From the NCBI GenBank assembly GCA_026545765.1, contig CM048840.1:58157574-58221573 (forward strand): a stretch of 64,000 bases of DNA, given 5' to 3'. Source of the DNA: Plantago major. Its lineage: Eukaryota; Streptophyta; Magnoliopsida; Lamiales; Plantaginaceae. The notes under the pieces were generated by a model. It worked only from the letters and a program-made list of their open reading frames with translations, did no database searches and had not been told where the DNA came from. The position numbers were made by a program, and so were the translations under genes. Within the stretch, counting starts at the first letter, position 1; each line of letters opens with the position of its first letter. Shown one piece after another: positions 54,646 through 64,000 of this stretch.

Positions 54646-57007
54646 TGATGTGTCAAAATCAAATTTTTAAATTTGTTTAAGAGCCAAGAGTCAATTCTCA
54701 GCACTACGAAAACTTGTAGTGCAGTGAAGTTAACCCCGAGGTCGGTCTCGAAGGACTTAACTAAGCTGAGCTCGGTTTACGAATAATAATACAGTACGAA
54801 AAGCAACAAAGAGTTATTTTTGCTTCAGCAACAGATTGATTAACTACGTGAAAGTAGACTACTTTGCAGACTAACTAGAAAACAGATTTAAACTTAACGA
54901 GATTGATATGAATGAGGAGAATTATGGTGTGGTGACAGAAGACAAGCTAGCTAGCAGGAACCATGTGATTGCAACGATGTCGATTTACTCAAGTTGTCAC
55001 TACTTGGTTTTGGTTTCAGTAAACAAATAGCATTAGTGAAGGCGTCAATTTCACTAAGCTATAATCAATTAAGCTAATCCTATTATTACTGTTTGCAACT
55101 ATCTGTTCGATTGAAGCAAGACGAAAATGTTTTGGTTTCTAAAGATCAAATGCTTAATCTAACAGTGATATTGATGAAATGCACAACAAACAGAATATTG
55201 GATACGCAATTAATCTAAAAAGCTAAAAGTAAATCACATCTTATGTATAAATCACATGAAACCTAACTAGCAGGCATTGAATCCGTCACCACCCCATAAT
55301 CAGGGTGTTTAGCTATTCATGTTATGCGAAGACATAATCAATAAAGCAATTAAACAATCAACACACATAATCTTAATACTAGAAATGAAGAATCGAACGA
55401 TTGATACAATTTACCCTTCGTTATCACAAACCCTAGGTAGAATTGAAGAACCTGAATCGAGTCCATGCAAAGAGTATGTAGATTACGCTCCTAATTAATG
55501 ATAATCGTCGGATTACAAGGTGAAAATCGGTTCAATTACCTAAAAACGGTAATTGCCTTGGAGATTAGGTCTAGCTTGAGAGTAAAGTTCAATACTTGAA
55601 ATAGAATGAATTATGAATGAATAATGTTGTTTCTAACTTATAATAAGGAAGAAAAAACTAAGTCCGAGTGAATTAGGAAAGAATCGGGAAAAAATCTAAC
55701 CAGCAAAAAAAGTTGGCGTCCGCCATGGAAGAAAGTTGGCGGATGCCAAGATATAACTTGGCGGGGGGTTGTTAAGAACGTTAATTAATATAAATATTTT
55801 GTAAGTTGGCGAAAATGCCTAGCTAAAAAAACTTATGAAATCTGAAAAATTTAAAAACTCATACGAAAACATTATACGAACATGTACGGACAGTAAATAA
55901 CAACAGTAAACACAAATCGAAAACAAATTCGAATTTTTTTTTTTGCGAAAAATATTTCAGTTATAAAAATATTTACAAAAAACTTGAAGTAATTTCGAAA
56001 ATTTTTTTTTTTTTTAAATAAAGGTTTTGAAATGGCAGGTTTTAAAACCGGCCATTTCACCATTTGGCAGGTTTTAAACCGGCCAAATGGTTAAAACTGG
56101 CCAGTTCATAATTTTTTTTTTTTTTTTTAAAATTGAAATTAAGTTGGAAATTTAAAATAAAAATTAAAAAAAAATACGAAATCACCCTTTGGCCGGCCAC
56201 ATCCCATTTCGTTTTTTTTTTTTAATTTTTTTTTTTAAATTTCCAAATTACTTTTAATTTTTACAAAAAAAAAAAAAAAAAATTATGAACTGGCCAGTTT
56301 TAAAACCGGCCAAATGGTGAAATGGCCGGTTTTAAAACCGGCCATTTCATAACCTTTATTTTAAAAAAAAAAAAAAAATTCGAAATTAATTCAAGTTTTT
56401 TGTAAATATTTTTATAACTGAAATATTTTTCGCAAAAAAAAAAATTCGAATTTGTTTTCGATTTGTGTTTACTGTTCAGATAATGTTTTCGTATATACGA
56501 AGTTTTTAAATTTTATTTCATAAGTTTTTTTAGCTAGGGCATTTTAACTTACAAAATATTTTAAAACGCGCTTAACATTGTCATGAACACCAAAATCCAT
56601 CCATGGCGTCCGCCATTTTCCGACTTTGTTGTCCGCCAATTCTTTCTGGAATGAATTGGCGAACGCCAATCTCATAACTGGCATTCGCTGATCCTTTGGC
56701 AAATGATGATTTTGCCCGTCTTGTCCTTCTTGCTCGATTTTGCTTCTTTTAACTACGATTCTTGGATTTTTGCCCTCTCCGCTCCAATTCTAGCAACCAT
56801 ACAAAGCATTGGAACTCCATATCTTCCAGATGCATGTAAAATACACTCTTTTTTACCTTCAATTAGCGTGGTTTAACCAAATACCTGCAAAACTCACAAA
56901 GAACAAAAAAAGTAAAAATACTCTAGGAAAACTACTAAAACTATACTTAAGGATAACAGAAAGACGGTAAAAAAGACGAGATCAGACGATGTAAAATCGA
57001 CTCATCA
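54646..57007 (-). repeat. Solo LTR S inside gag of X
   Basis: TGATGTGTCAAAATC...CGACTCATCA, 2362 bp including the 808-bp foldback insertion; without it about 1.55 kb, the size of LTR W. It is flanked by perfect cttgg duplications (54641-54645 and 57008-57012), and the gag reading frame is continuous when it is skipped. Gene-free. Confidence 0.92.
55770..56577. mobile_element. 808-bp foldback (long palindrome) element
   Basis: The left arm from TGTTAAG (55770) and right arm to CTTAACA (56577) are reverse complements over about 390 bp each, with a centre near 56190 (GGCCGGCC) and hardly any loop. The arms contain smaller repeats based on AAAACCGGCC and AAATGG. T and A homopolymers differ in length between arms. 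It interrupts the palindrome array of the solo LTR. No open frame; a foldback/MITE-type non-autonomous transposon is likely. No target duplication was recognised. Confidence 0.85.
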
Positions 57008-57364
57008 CTTGGCACGGGAAAAATATCTGCCCATGAAAGCTCTGTATATGTCATCCCATGAGTTCAGTGACCCCTCAGGCAGATTAAGAAGCCAAATTTT
57101 AGCGCGGTCCTGCATGCAGATTGGGAAGACCTTCTTCCTAATGTCTTCATCCGAAACCTTGTTAGTGGTCGATATTTGCCCAACCAGACCTTCAAACTCC
57201 TTTAGGAACTTGATCACATCCTCGTTTTGCATCCCGTGGTACCTTGGCATATCATGGAAGTGAAAAGCTATGATTTCCATGTTCCTGGCATCATTGGACA
57301 GAACTATCGCGGGTCAACCAACCTTAACTTCTCCTGGTTGATAGTAATCTTTGTATTTTTCCAT
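57008..57364 (-). pseudogene. gag of X, N-terminal part
   Basis: Starts at the ATG 57364-57362 (MEKYKDYYQPGEVKVG), with an in-frame stop soon after. Then FHFHDMPRYHGMQNEDVIKF, LKEFEGLVGQ, VFPICMQDRAKIWLLNLPEG and FMGRYFSRAK, up to the solo LTR. About 60% like the Z gag by eye. Confidence 0.85.
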
Positions 57365-57515
57365 TTCTGAAACTCTACTAGCAGAAAATCTCAACTTAAG
57401 TTTAGTTTTTGTTAGTCCAGGAAACGCAAAACACAGGTGGTTCTAGCAAAATAATACAATTATCTATTAAAAAACACCACAGTCGGAGTTAACTCCCCGA
57501 CAGTGGCGCCAAATT
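57365..57515 (-). other. 5' leader and primer binding site of X
   Basis: The minus strand reads AAATTTGGCGCCACTGTCGG just after the LTR end (57515 downward), a TGGCGCC-type primer site, followed by a short leader before gag. Confidence 0.8.
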
Positions 57516-58063
57516 TGATGCGCTCAAATTAGTACTTGATAAAATTCAAAGTAACTAAAGCAGTGTTGAGTAAACAAGCCTTAACTACGAGATCATTCTC
57601 AAGGAGCTAACTTGGCAACTATGACGTTTCCAAGTATCAAACGCAAGAGTTTGCAAGTAGCAGTTTGTATGATTAAGTTGGTTTTGTAAATTAAACTAAG
57701 TAAACGAGACTGAAATTGAATCAAGAGAAGGGAAATAGACACGGTAGCATTTCAGATTAATCGAATACAGAATCAAACCTATTGTTCATATGCTGTCAAA
57801 GTTATTTGTCCAAATAAACAACCAATTTCAGTTTAACCAAAGCATTCTTTGAAAATATGAAGTAGAGAAATCAATCGATTGTCAGACGATTGATTCTTAA
57901 CCTGAAAGTGTTTGAGGATTTAGAGTAAGACTACCGAAATTGGGGTTTTTACGAAGTTTGGAAAGAAGCTTAACACATATGAACAAACCCTAAGTAAAAA
58001 TCCCAATCCGATTAATCCTTAATAGCTACAGCATATATCGAAGAAATTAGCTACTCCTATCAC
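57516..58063 (-). repeat. 5' LTR of X, truncated
   Basis: LTR end TGATGCGCTCAAATTAG, matching LTR Y (2899) and in reverse the end of the Z 5' LTR (about 6600-7137). It is cut at about 58064, where Copia C3 sequence begins. Confidence 0.8.
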
Positions 58064-58489
58064 AAGGAACAGACATCTAGATATCTAAGGCAAAAAGGTA
58101 ACTGAGACGAGAACTTACATACTCAAAGGATGGGTAAAATTGCCTATCAAAGACTTCTGAGACGAGTACTCAGATATTTATGAGATCACAAAGTGAGGGG
58201 GAACACAAATGAGAAATGTGGTACAACTGTATTCAGTCAACTACATCTCTGGTGTTTTGTATCTTTCCATTTATATGTTAAGTTACACACAGTCTCTGAA
58301 CTGACTACATAAGTCCAAAGGATGTCCCCTAGTCACAGAAAAGAGATGTGATTCAGAAAGCCATTCGCCAAATTTCATTAATTGGGCACAATTACAATTA
58401 CTGATTGTGATCGTTGCTGAAGAAGCAAACGTGACCCTTGATGAAATGGGCATTTGATCTTAACGGACGAGATTAATTCTCGGTAAAAT

Positions 58490-58813
58490 AGTGGACTGTC
58501 AAAACTTAGTCGTGGCCCACTAAGCATTTAATGCAAAACGTTTTTTACCCACGACCTTCTGCATTTTCACAGATACATATGCACAAAATGAATTTGTATG
58601 TATATATCTGCTGAAAGTACAATGCTATATATATAGGAGTTTGGCAAAAGAAATCACTTTCGCCTAATCCAACATTCACACTTACACACAAATAGCAAAA
58701 AACTTTCAAAGTTTCTGCAAACCTCTGTTCTTCGCTTAGTTATTCTGCAAAGAATCACTAAACTCACAACTTAATCTCTTTTTGTCTTTCAAAAACTTTC
58801 ACTATTTAAAGAG
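58490..58813 (+). promoter_or_regulatory. Putative internal promoter of aORF C3
   Basis: GCTATATATATAGGA at 58624-58638 (TATA core 58626-58635), 188 bp before ATG 58814, with conserved GCATTTAATGCAAA (about 58526) and ACAGATACATATGCACAAAA (about 58570) upstream and TTTGGCAAAAGAA downstream. The spacer 58203-58490 shows no gene. Confidence 0.62.
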
Positions 58814-61800
58814 ATGGCTCCAAAACGTGCTTCTAACCAGAAATCCCAAGCTACTACCTCTGGTACTGCTGAAAAGCAAGCACCAGTGTTGGTTATCACG
58901 AACAATCGATTGATAGGAGACTTCAATCCTGATCATTGGACTTCAAATCACAGGATGATCTGGGGTGGTTCCATGATTGAGGAATACCTTGTTGCTGCAA
59001 TCGAAAACCAGGCTGACAGGAAGTTAGTACTTGATATGCTTGAAAAGGCACAAATCAAGGGCTTTCTATCTGCTTTTCCCAGTGGAGTTTCTTCACTGGA
59101 TGTCCTGGAGTTTTACAACAACTCCACGATTATTTCCCAAGTCTCTGAAGGCACTGAGACCTTGTCTATCAAGACTAAAGTCGAAGGAAAGGAAATTCTG
59201 TTGGACGAAACAGCTTTCTGTGAGCTGTTTGAGCTTTAAAATCTTGGAAAGGATTTTGAAATTGACACCAAGGATGATAATCTCCTTAAGGATGTCAAAA
59301 AAAGCTCTATAGTGATGTGTGTGATCTTAACAAGCCAGACACACCCATAGACTTTAAGCTTGGTGACATAAGGACCAGACATCTATTGGTCCACTGGGAT
59401 GTGTTGGCATGTATCCTTCACATATGCTTTGATGGTCTACAAGTAGGAGCTGACCAGATAAGCCAAGAACGCTGGATGATGATGTTCTTGTTGAATCAAC
59501 AAAACAAAAGGCTGGAAAACCCTTTTAATTTGGGGAAGTACGCCTTCATGAAATTTGTGAAGAAGATACAAGGCTTTGAGACAAAAATCATTAAGGGCCT
59601 TGCTGAGCCAAAAGCCACAGTAAGCTATGGATTGAAGATATGCTACTTACTGGAGTGTCTTAGGATTGGGCTCAGAGAAACGGCAGACATTGCCAATAGT
59701 AACCTACTCTACAAATATGAGTATAGAAACATGATGAAAAAGGTTACTGCATCTCAGAAAGGTTCCAAGAAACGAAAGACTGATGATGTATCTGAGGGTG
59801 CCGTTGCGACCAAAAAGCCCAGAACTTCACGAAAGAAGTCTGCTGGCAAATCAGAAGGCATACCCATTGTGGATGTCGACTCTCAGTTATCTACCGCCAC
59901 TGCTAATGAACTCATCAATGAAGTTGAACTCATCAATGCTGCTAAGTCCATTGCTGATGAACTTATCAATAATGATAAAAGGAGTGAGAAACTTCAAACA
60001 CTCTCTGCAGAAGCAGCAGGGATTGTTAATAATTCAGTCCGAGATTTCAATGAAGATTCTGAAGATGAGGGGAAAGCAATAATTCCCAAGGTTGCTGAAA
60101 GAGCAACTAGTTCAAAGGTTGCTGAAGAAGCAACTGTGTCTAAGATCACTGCACAAAACAAACAATCAGAGCAAGTAACACTTAAACATATTGAAGATGC
60201 TCTGATGAGTGGCAACTTAGTGTTGGAGGATACTTCCATTGCCTCAACACTTAAAAATCTGTCTCAAGCAGATCTGGATAGGCCTCATACAGTATCACCT
60301 TCTTCATCCAGATCAGAATCACCACACCAACCACAACAGCCAATAGTGGATGCTGCTGAGATGATACTTTAGTTATAGCATGACATACCAGCATCTTGCC
60401 TTGCTGAAGAAAATCCTGCAAATGAGCAGGTTCCCCAACTCAATGAGAGGGATCAAACTGAGGCATCTGCTCCGAATGATCAACCAGGGGAGGCAACTGA
60501 GTTGCACACTCAGGAAAGGTCTGAAGTGGAAATGGAAATGATCAACAAGACCAAAGCATAGAAGCTGATCAAACACTCAGGAAATGATCAAACAAAGAAG
60601 CTGAAATGGAACAACAAGACCAAAGCATAGAAGGGTCATAAGTTCCAGAGACCAATCAGCCTGACACTACTCAGGTAGCTGAATGGTTTAACTCTCCAGT
60701 TGTGATATTTTATGTTTATAAATCTTGTTACTTATAAAATTTCTTTGTTACAGGCTGAATTAGAAACAAAAGAACAAGAGCAAGCCGCAAAGCTTGCCTC
60801 AAAGACTGAGAAGGAGGCTCCCATAGCCTCACCACTTAAGGAACCTGAGCCTGTATCACAGGTGAAAAATAGTTTCATAAGACATAACATTTCAGATATC
60901 TATTATATACACTTGACTAACTAAGTGTTTTTTTCTAATAGGCTCCAACTATGAAGAAAAATGATGAGGTTGAGAAGCCTAACTCATCAGAGAATCAACC
61001 AGAGACTCACAAAGTCTCTGAGGAACAAGTATCTGAGCCTTCTATTGAGAAGGTACATATATGTCAGATATCTATATTCTTCACAATGTTACTCTGATCA
61101 TTTTTCTAAATACTTAACACTTTCTACTCATAGGCTCAAATAGAAGTAGAAGTTGCTGGGGAATTGCCCATTCAATCCCCTCAACCAATGGAAATTGATG
61201 AGGCGTCCAAGCCTTCATCACCAGAGAGAATACCAGAAACTGCACAAGTTTCTGAGTGACAAGTGTCTGAGCCTCCTGTTGTGGAGGTAATTGACACCTC
61301 AGATATCAAATTGTCTAAGTGTTTCTCTCCTGATAAATTTCTAAGTGTTATGTTATATTTTATACTCAGGTTCAAAAAGAAAGAGAGGATGCTGAGGATC
61401 AGACTTCCAAGTCTCCTCACACCAAGATATCTGAGGCACCTGGAACCTCAGTAGTCCAACCTTCCAAGCCTGTTGCTGTTTCACAGGTAACATAGATACT
61501 TGACCCAGATATCTACTAAAGTTTTGAAACTAACTCAAAACTCTCTCTTTCAAGCTCAAGCTAGTTCCTTAGTGGTCCCTGAAGATTTGAACAAGGACCT
61601 ACTTCCATTCTTCAAGGCTCATAGTCTGCCAAAACATCTGAAGTGTTTCAATAAATGGCAGAGACTCAGATGCTCTGATCTGTTTGAGATCACAAGGGTC
61701 ACTGATCACCCTACCAGAAGAGCAAGAGCATTTGACTTGCAGAATTATGTGCATGCAATGTTTCCAACTGAGCAATACGCATTTGCCACGTTGATGAATA

Positions 61801-64000
61801 AGAACTTCATGAAAGAAGTAGCACACAAGCTTATTGAAGCCTTTGAATAGGCAGATGGTCAGACCAGAATGGAGATGGCATTCAAGCCAATCTTGCCCAA
61901 GTCCCTGCAGTGCATACCCTCTGAACAAGAGGAAGTAAATGGGCAATTGGTCACACTTCCTGAAGTGATCAATCTGGTTTCTGAAGATGAGGAGAAAACA
62001 TATGAGAATAATTTTGAAGAACCTCCTTCTAACCATCACTAGGATGATGATGACAAAAAGGATGATGATGATGCCCCTGCACCAGGGACCGGAGGGATTG
62101 CACAATGTAATAATACCTCAGTTGCTGAAAAGCACACTGAGAGGAATTTACAAAATTCCCCTCCTCCATCTCCTCAGAAGTCTACACATCCATCTCCCCA
62201 ACAAAGAGACTCTACTGAACAAGTAGTTGAGAACTCTGAGGACAACACTCAGAAAATATTGGATGCACAAGCCAGAGTTGCTCAACACAAATAGTTGTTG
62301 GAGGAGGAACAACAGCTAAATCTTCAACTGGAAGAGAAGATAGCTAAATCCAAAGCAAATCTCCAAAAGATTGAAGATCAAACAATCAAGGTAATGGAAG
62401 CTTACACTGAGATGAAAGAACTTCAGCTTGCCGTTCAGGCAATTGCTGAGGAATTGGATACTGAGCAAGTATCTGAAGACAAGCATGATGCTAAGGCTGC
62501 ATTACCAAAAGATGTACCATCCTCCTCACTTAAAGGAAAGAAGCCCATCTCTGAGATGGTTGCTGGGCTAGAAAATATTGAGGGCAATGCCCAAGAGGAT
62601 GAAGATCACTAGGATGAAGACTCAGATGATAAAGAAGACAGAACCTTGGCAGAACATGCAAATGTTCACTTGGGAGTTTCTCACTCAAAGAGAAAACTGA
62701 TAGCTCCTCAAAGCTTCAGTAAGACACCAGATCTCAACTCCCATGATTACATGGCTAGATACCAGGTTCTGGCAACTCTAAGAAAGGAGTTGTCTCACCA
62801 AAATGAATAAGTAATTGCATCAATCCCTGCTGAAATGAAGAAGTTCACCGAGTTAATCACTCAGAGAACAACAAGCTTGGTCATTGCTCAGAGAGACCTA
62901 GGCATGGTAAGGGATGATGACAATAATCTTGCTGAAAAGGCCCTGAATGAGGCAACTATGCTGCTGGAAAAGCAGATGCTACTCAAGGTCCACTGGCAGA
63001 GCTCAGTGATAAGGAAACTGGACTTATCAAACAGAATCAGGAGCTCAAGGCTGAACTTCAGAAGATGGTTACTGCTTACTTATCTACAAGGAAACTTTGA
63101 ATCTCTCTCAGAATCCTTTGTGATACTTAGTCATTCAACAATGACTAAGGGGGAAAAGTATCCAAGACAAGGGGAAGGTTCTGGTGCTCAAAAAGGAAGA
63201 GGAAAGAAGAAGAAATCTTCCCAACCACCACTCAGAATCAATGAGCCCTCCTCAAGTCAAGCTGCTTTACAAGTAGTAGTTACATCCCAGCAACCTTCTG
63301 AACAAACAATAACAACAAGGGCCAGGGCACAGAGACCTCCAAGGAGTACCAAGGCTCCAAGGAGAAGACAAGTGAAAGGGGTTGATGATTCTAAAGAATA
63401 AGAAGAAGAACAAATCAAATCCCAGGGCAATGAAGAAGGCTGCAAAATTCCCACAAGAATTGATCTTGATGATGATGATGAAGAGACTGATGAAGATGAA
63501 GCTCTTCTTCACAGAAAAAGAAAAAGGGTTGATAGCCTATCTGAGCCCATAGATGCATAGCCTTTAGCAGCTAAAACACCCTCTGGAAATACCAAGTCAA
63601 TCTAGGGTGGTTCTTCAAGCAATCCCCCAAGGGATAATTCAAGACAAAGGAGGAACAGGCTGAGAGCTGAACAAAGAAAACTTCAACTACCACTCAGGAC
63701 TGAAGAAGCCAAGATTAAGTATGTGAAGACCAATAATGACTCCTCTCTCTACAGGTGCATCAATCAGAAGAATGACTACTGGATTCTGGAACTCAAGCAC
63801 TTACTGGTAAATGAAAAATTTCCAGAACCAATGCATAAACAACTCATGGCATGGAGAAAAGACAAGCCAATCTTGATTAACACCAACCACATCAAAGCCT
63901 GGTTGGATTTTGAAGTGATCAAGAGAATAGAAGCCATGAAGAAGGACCTCTCTATTGATTGTCCTTATGGAAAACCAGATGATGTGCACAGAATTCCCAA
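58814..64000 (+). pseudogene. aORF of Copia C3 (most complete exon set, 3' end beyond window)
   Basis: ATG 58814 (MAPKRASNQKSQATTSGTAE). Exon 1 58814-60674: N-terminal domain (DQISQERWMMMFLL, YGLKICYLLECLRIGL), basic KKRKTDDV and KKPRTSRKK, Ser/Glu-rich linker. Small exons 60754-60861 (36 codons), 60942-61052 (37), 61134-61286 (51) and 61370-61486 (39). Last exon from 61554: LPKHLKCFNKWQRLRCSDL, FPTEQYAFATLMNKNF, coiled coils, KKFTELITQRTTSLVIAQRD, basic KGRGKKKK and the start of the C-terminal domain (DYWILELKHL, WLDFEVIKRIEAMKKDL, CPYGKPDDVHRI) at the window end. Breaks: stop near 59237, frameshift near 59300, stop near 60370, stops near 61257, 61848, 62040, 62294, 62610 and 62808, frameshift near 62960. 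The last acceptor reads CAA instead of CAG. Function unknown; the basic motifs suggest nuclear location. Confidence 0.78.
60675..61553 (+). other. Microexon/intron cluster of aORF C3
   Basis: Introns 60675-60753 (79 nt), 60862-60941 (80), 61053-61133 (81), 61287-61369 (83) and 61487-61553 (67). All donors are GT, acceptors ACAG, ATAG, ATAG, TCAG and a mutated CAA. All exons between are multiples of three and in phase 0. Exon peptides repeat a PETxxVSExxVSEP pattern (ETHKVSEEQVSEPSIEK; ETAQVSE...QVSEPPVVE), indicating exon duplication. Confidence 0.75.

Larger units (their letters stand above)
58064..64000 (+). mobile_element. Copia copy C3: pol-aORF spacer and aORF (runs off window)
   Basis: It begins inside the post-pol hairpin array (ATCTAGATATCTAAGGC, compare 45102-45119) and continues through spacer, promoter and aORF to the window end. 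Gag and pol are absent; the left end is a breakpoint with LTR X. It is closer to P than to M. Confidence 0.9.

Noticed and set aside
55872..56063. 63-residue frame in the foldback element
   Set aside because: Lysine/phenylalanine-rich translation of A/T homopolymers in one arm of a palindrome.
1..64000. CRISPR arrays, rRNA or tRNA genes, bacterial operons
   Set aside because: None seen; the only tRNA-related sequences are short primer binding sites of the retrotransposons.

Overview
The window is nuclear DNA of a flowering plant, most likely a eudicot, from a gene-poor, repeat-dense (pericentromere-like) region. I see no host protein-coding gene, rRNA or tRNA gene. Practically all 64 kb is retrotransposon sequence inserted into older retrotransposons. 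The species cannot be named from the sequence.

Five kinds of element are present. (1) Gypsy-type elements with long LTRs (about 1.15-1.55 kb, TGATG...CATCA) and a TGGCGCC-type primer site that carry only gag and protease, never reverse transcriptase: copies called A (1-1240), Y (2899-5885), Z (5886-10856), W (11799-17570 plus 32612-32751), X (37291-37436, 52046-54645, 57008-58063) and a solo LTR, S (54646-57007). (2) A SIRE-like Copia family of about 15 kb with gag, protease, integrase, RT and RNase H followed by an extra gene (called aORF here): copy M (17571-32611, minus), copy P (37437-52045, plus), copy C3 (58064 to beyond 64000, plus), and fragments at 1241-2898 and 32752-32925. (3) A truncated chromovirus-like Gypsy element (32926-37290, minus). 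(4) A 5'-truncated LINE (10857-11729). (5) An 808-bp foldback element inside the solo LTR (55770-56577).

Nesting order: M lies in the 5' LTR of W (5-bp target duplication gcaac/gcagc). P lies in the 3' noncoding region of X (acaag/acaag). S interrupts the gag of X (cttgg/cttgg) and itself carries the foldback element. Z lies in the internal region of Y, and the LINE lies in or at the edge of the 3' LTR of Z. The chromovirus is cut inside its RT and joined to a Copia RT fragment in the opposite orientation.

The most unusual system is the aORF of the Copia family. In all three large copies it follows pol, is separated from it by about 0.75-1.0 kb, and is preceded at 188-200 bp by the same GCTATATATATAGGA promoter-like site. 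It encodes a very long protein: a conserved N-terminal domain, a repeat-rich linker, coiled-coil segments and a conserved C-terminal domain of about 180 residues. The linker is split into small exons of 35-51 codons, all in phase 0, separated by 67-83 nt introns with GT-AG ends. Just after the pol stop, copies M and P carry an array of short hairpins whose stems differ between copies yet still pair; C3 begins inside this array. The gag-pro-only Gypsy elements share two structured blocks in their 3' noncoding regions, and their LTRs share palindrome arrays. All coding regions carry stops or frameshifts, so these copies are probably inactive.
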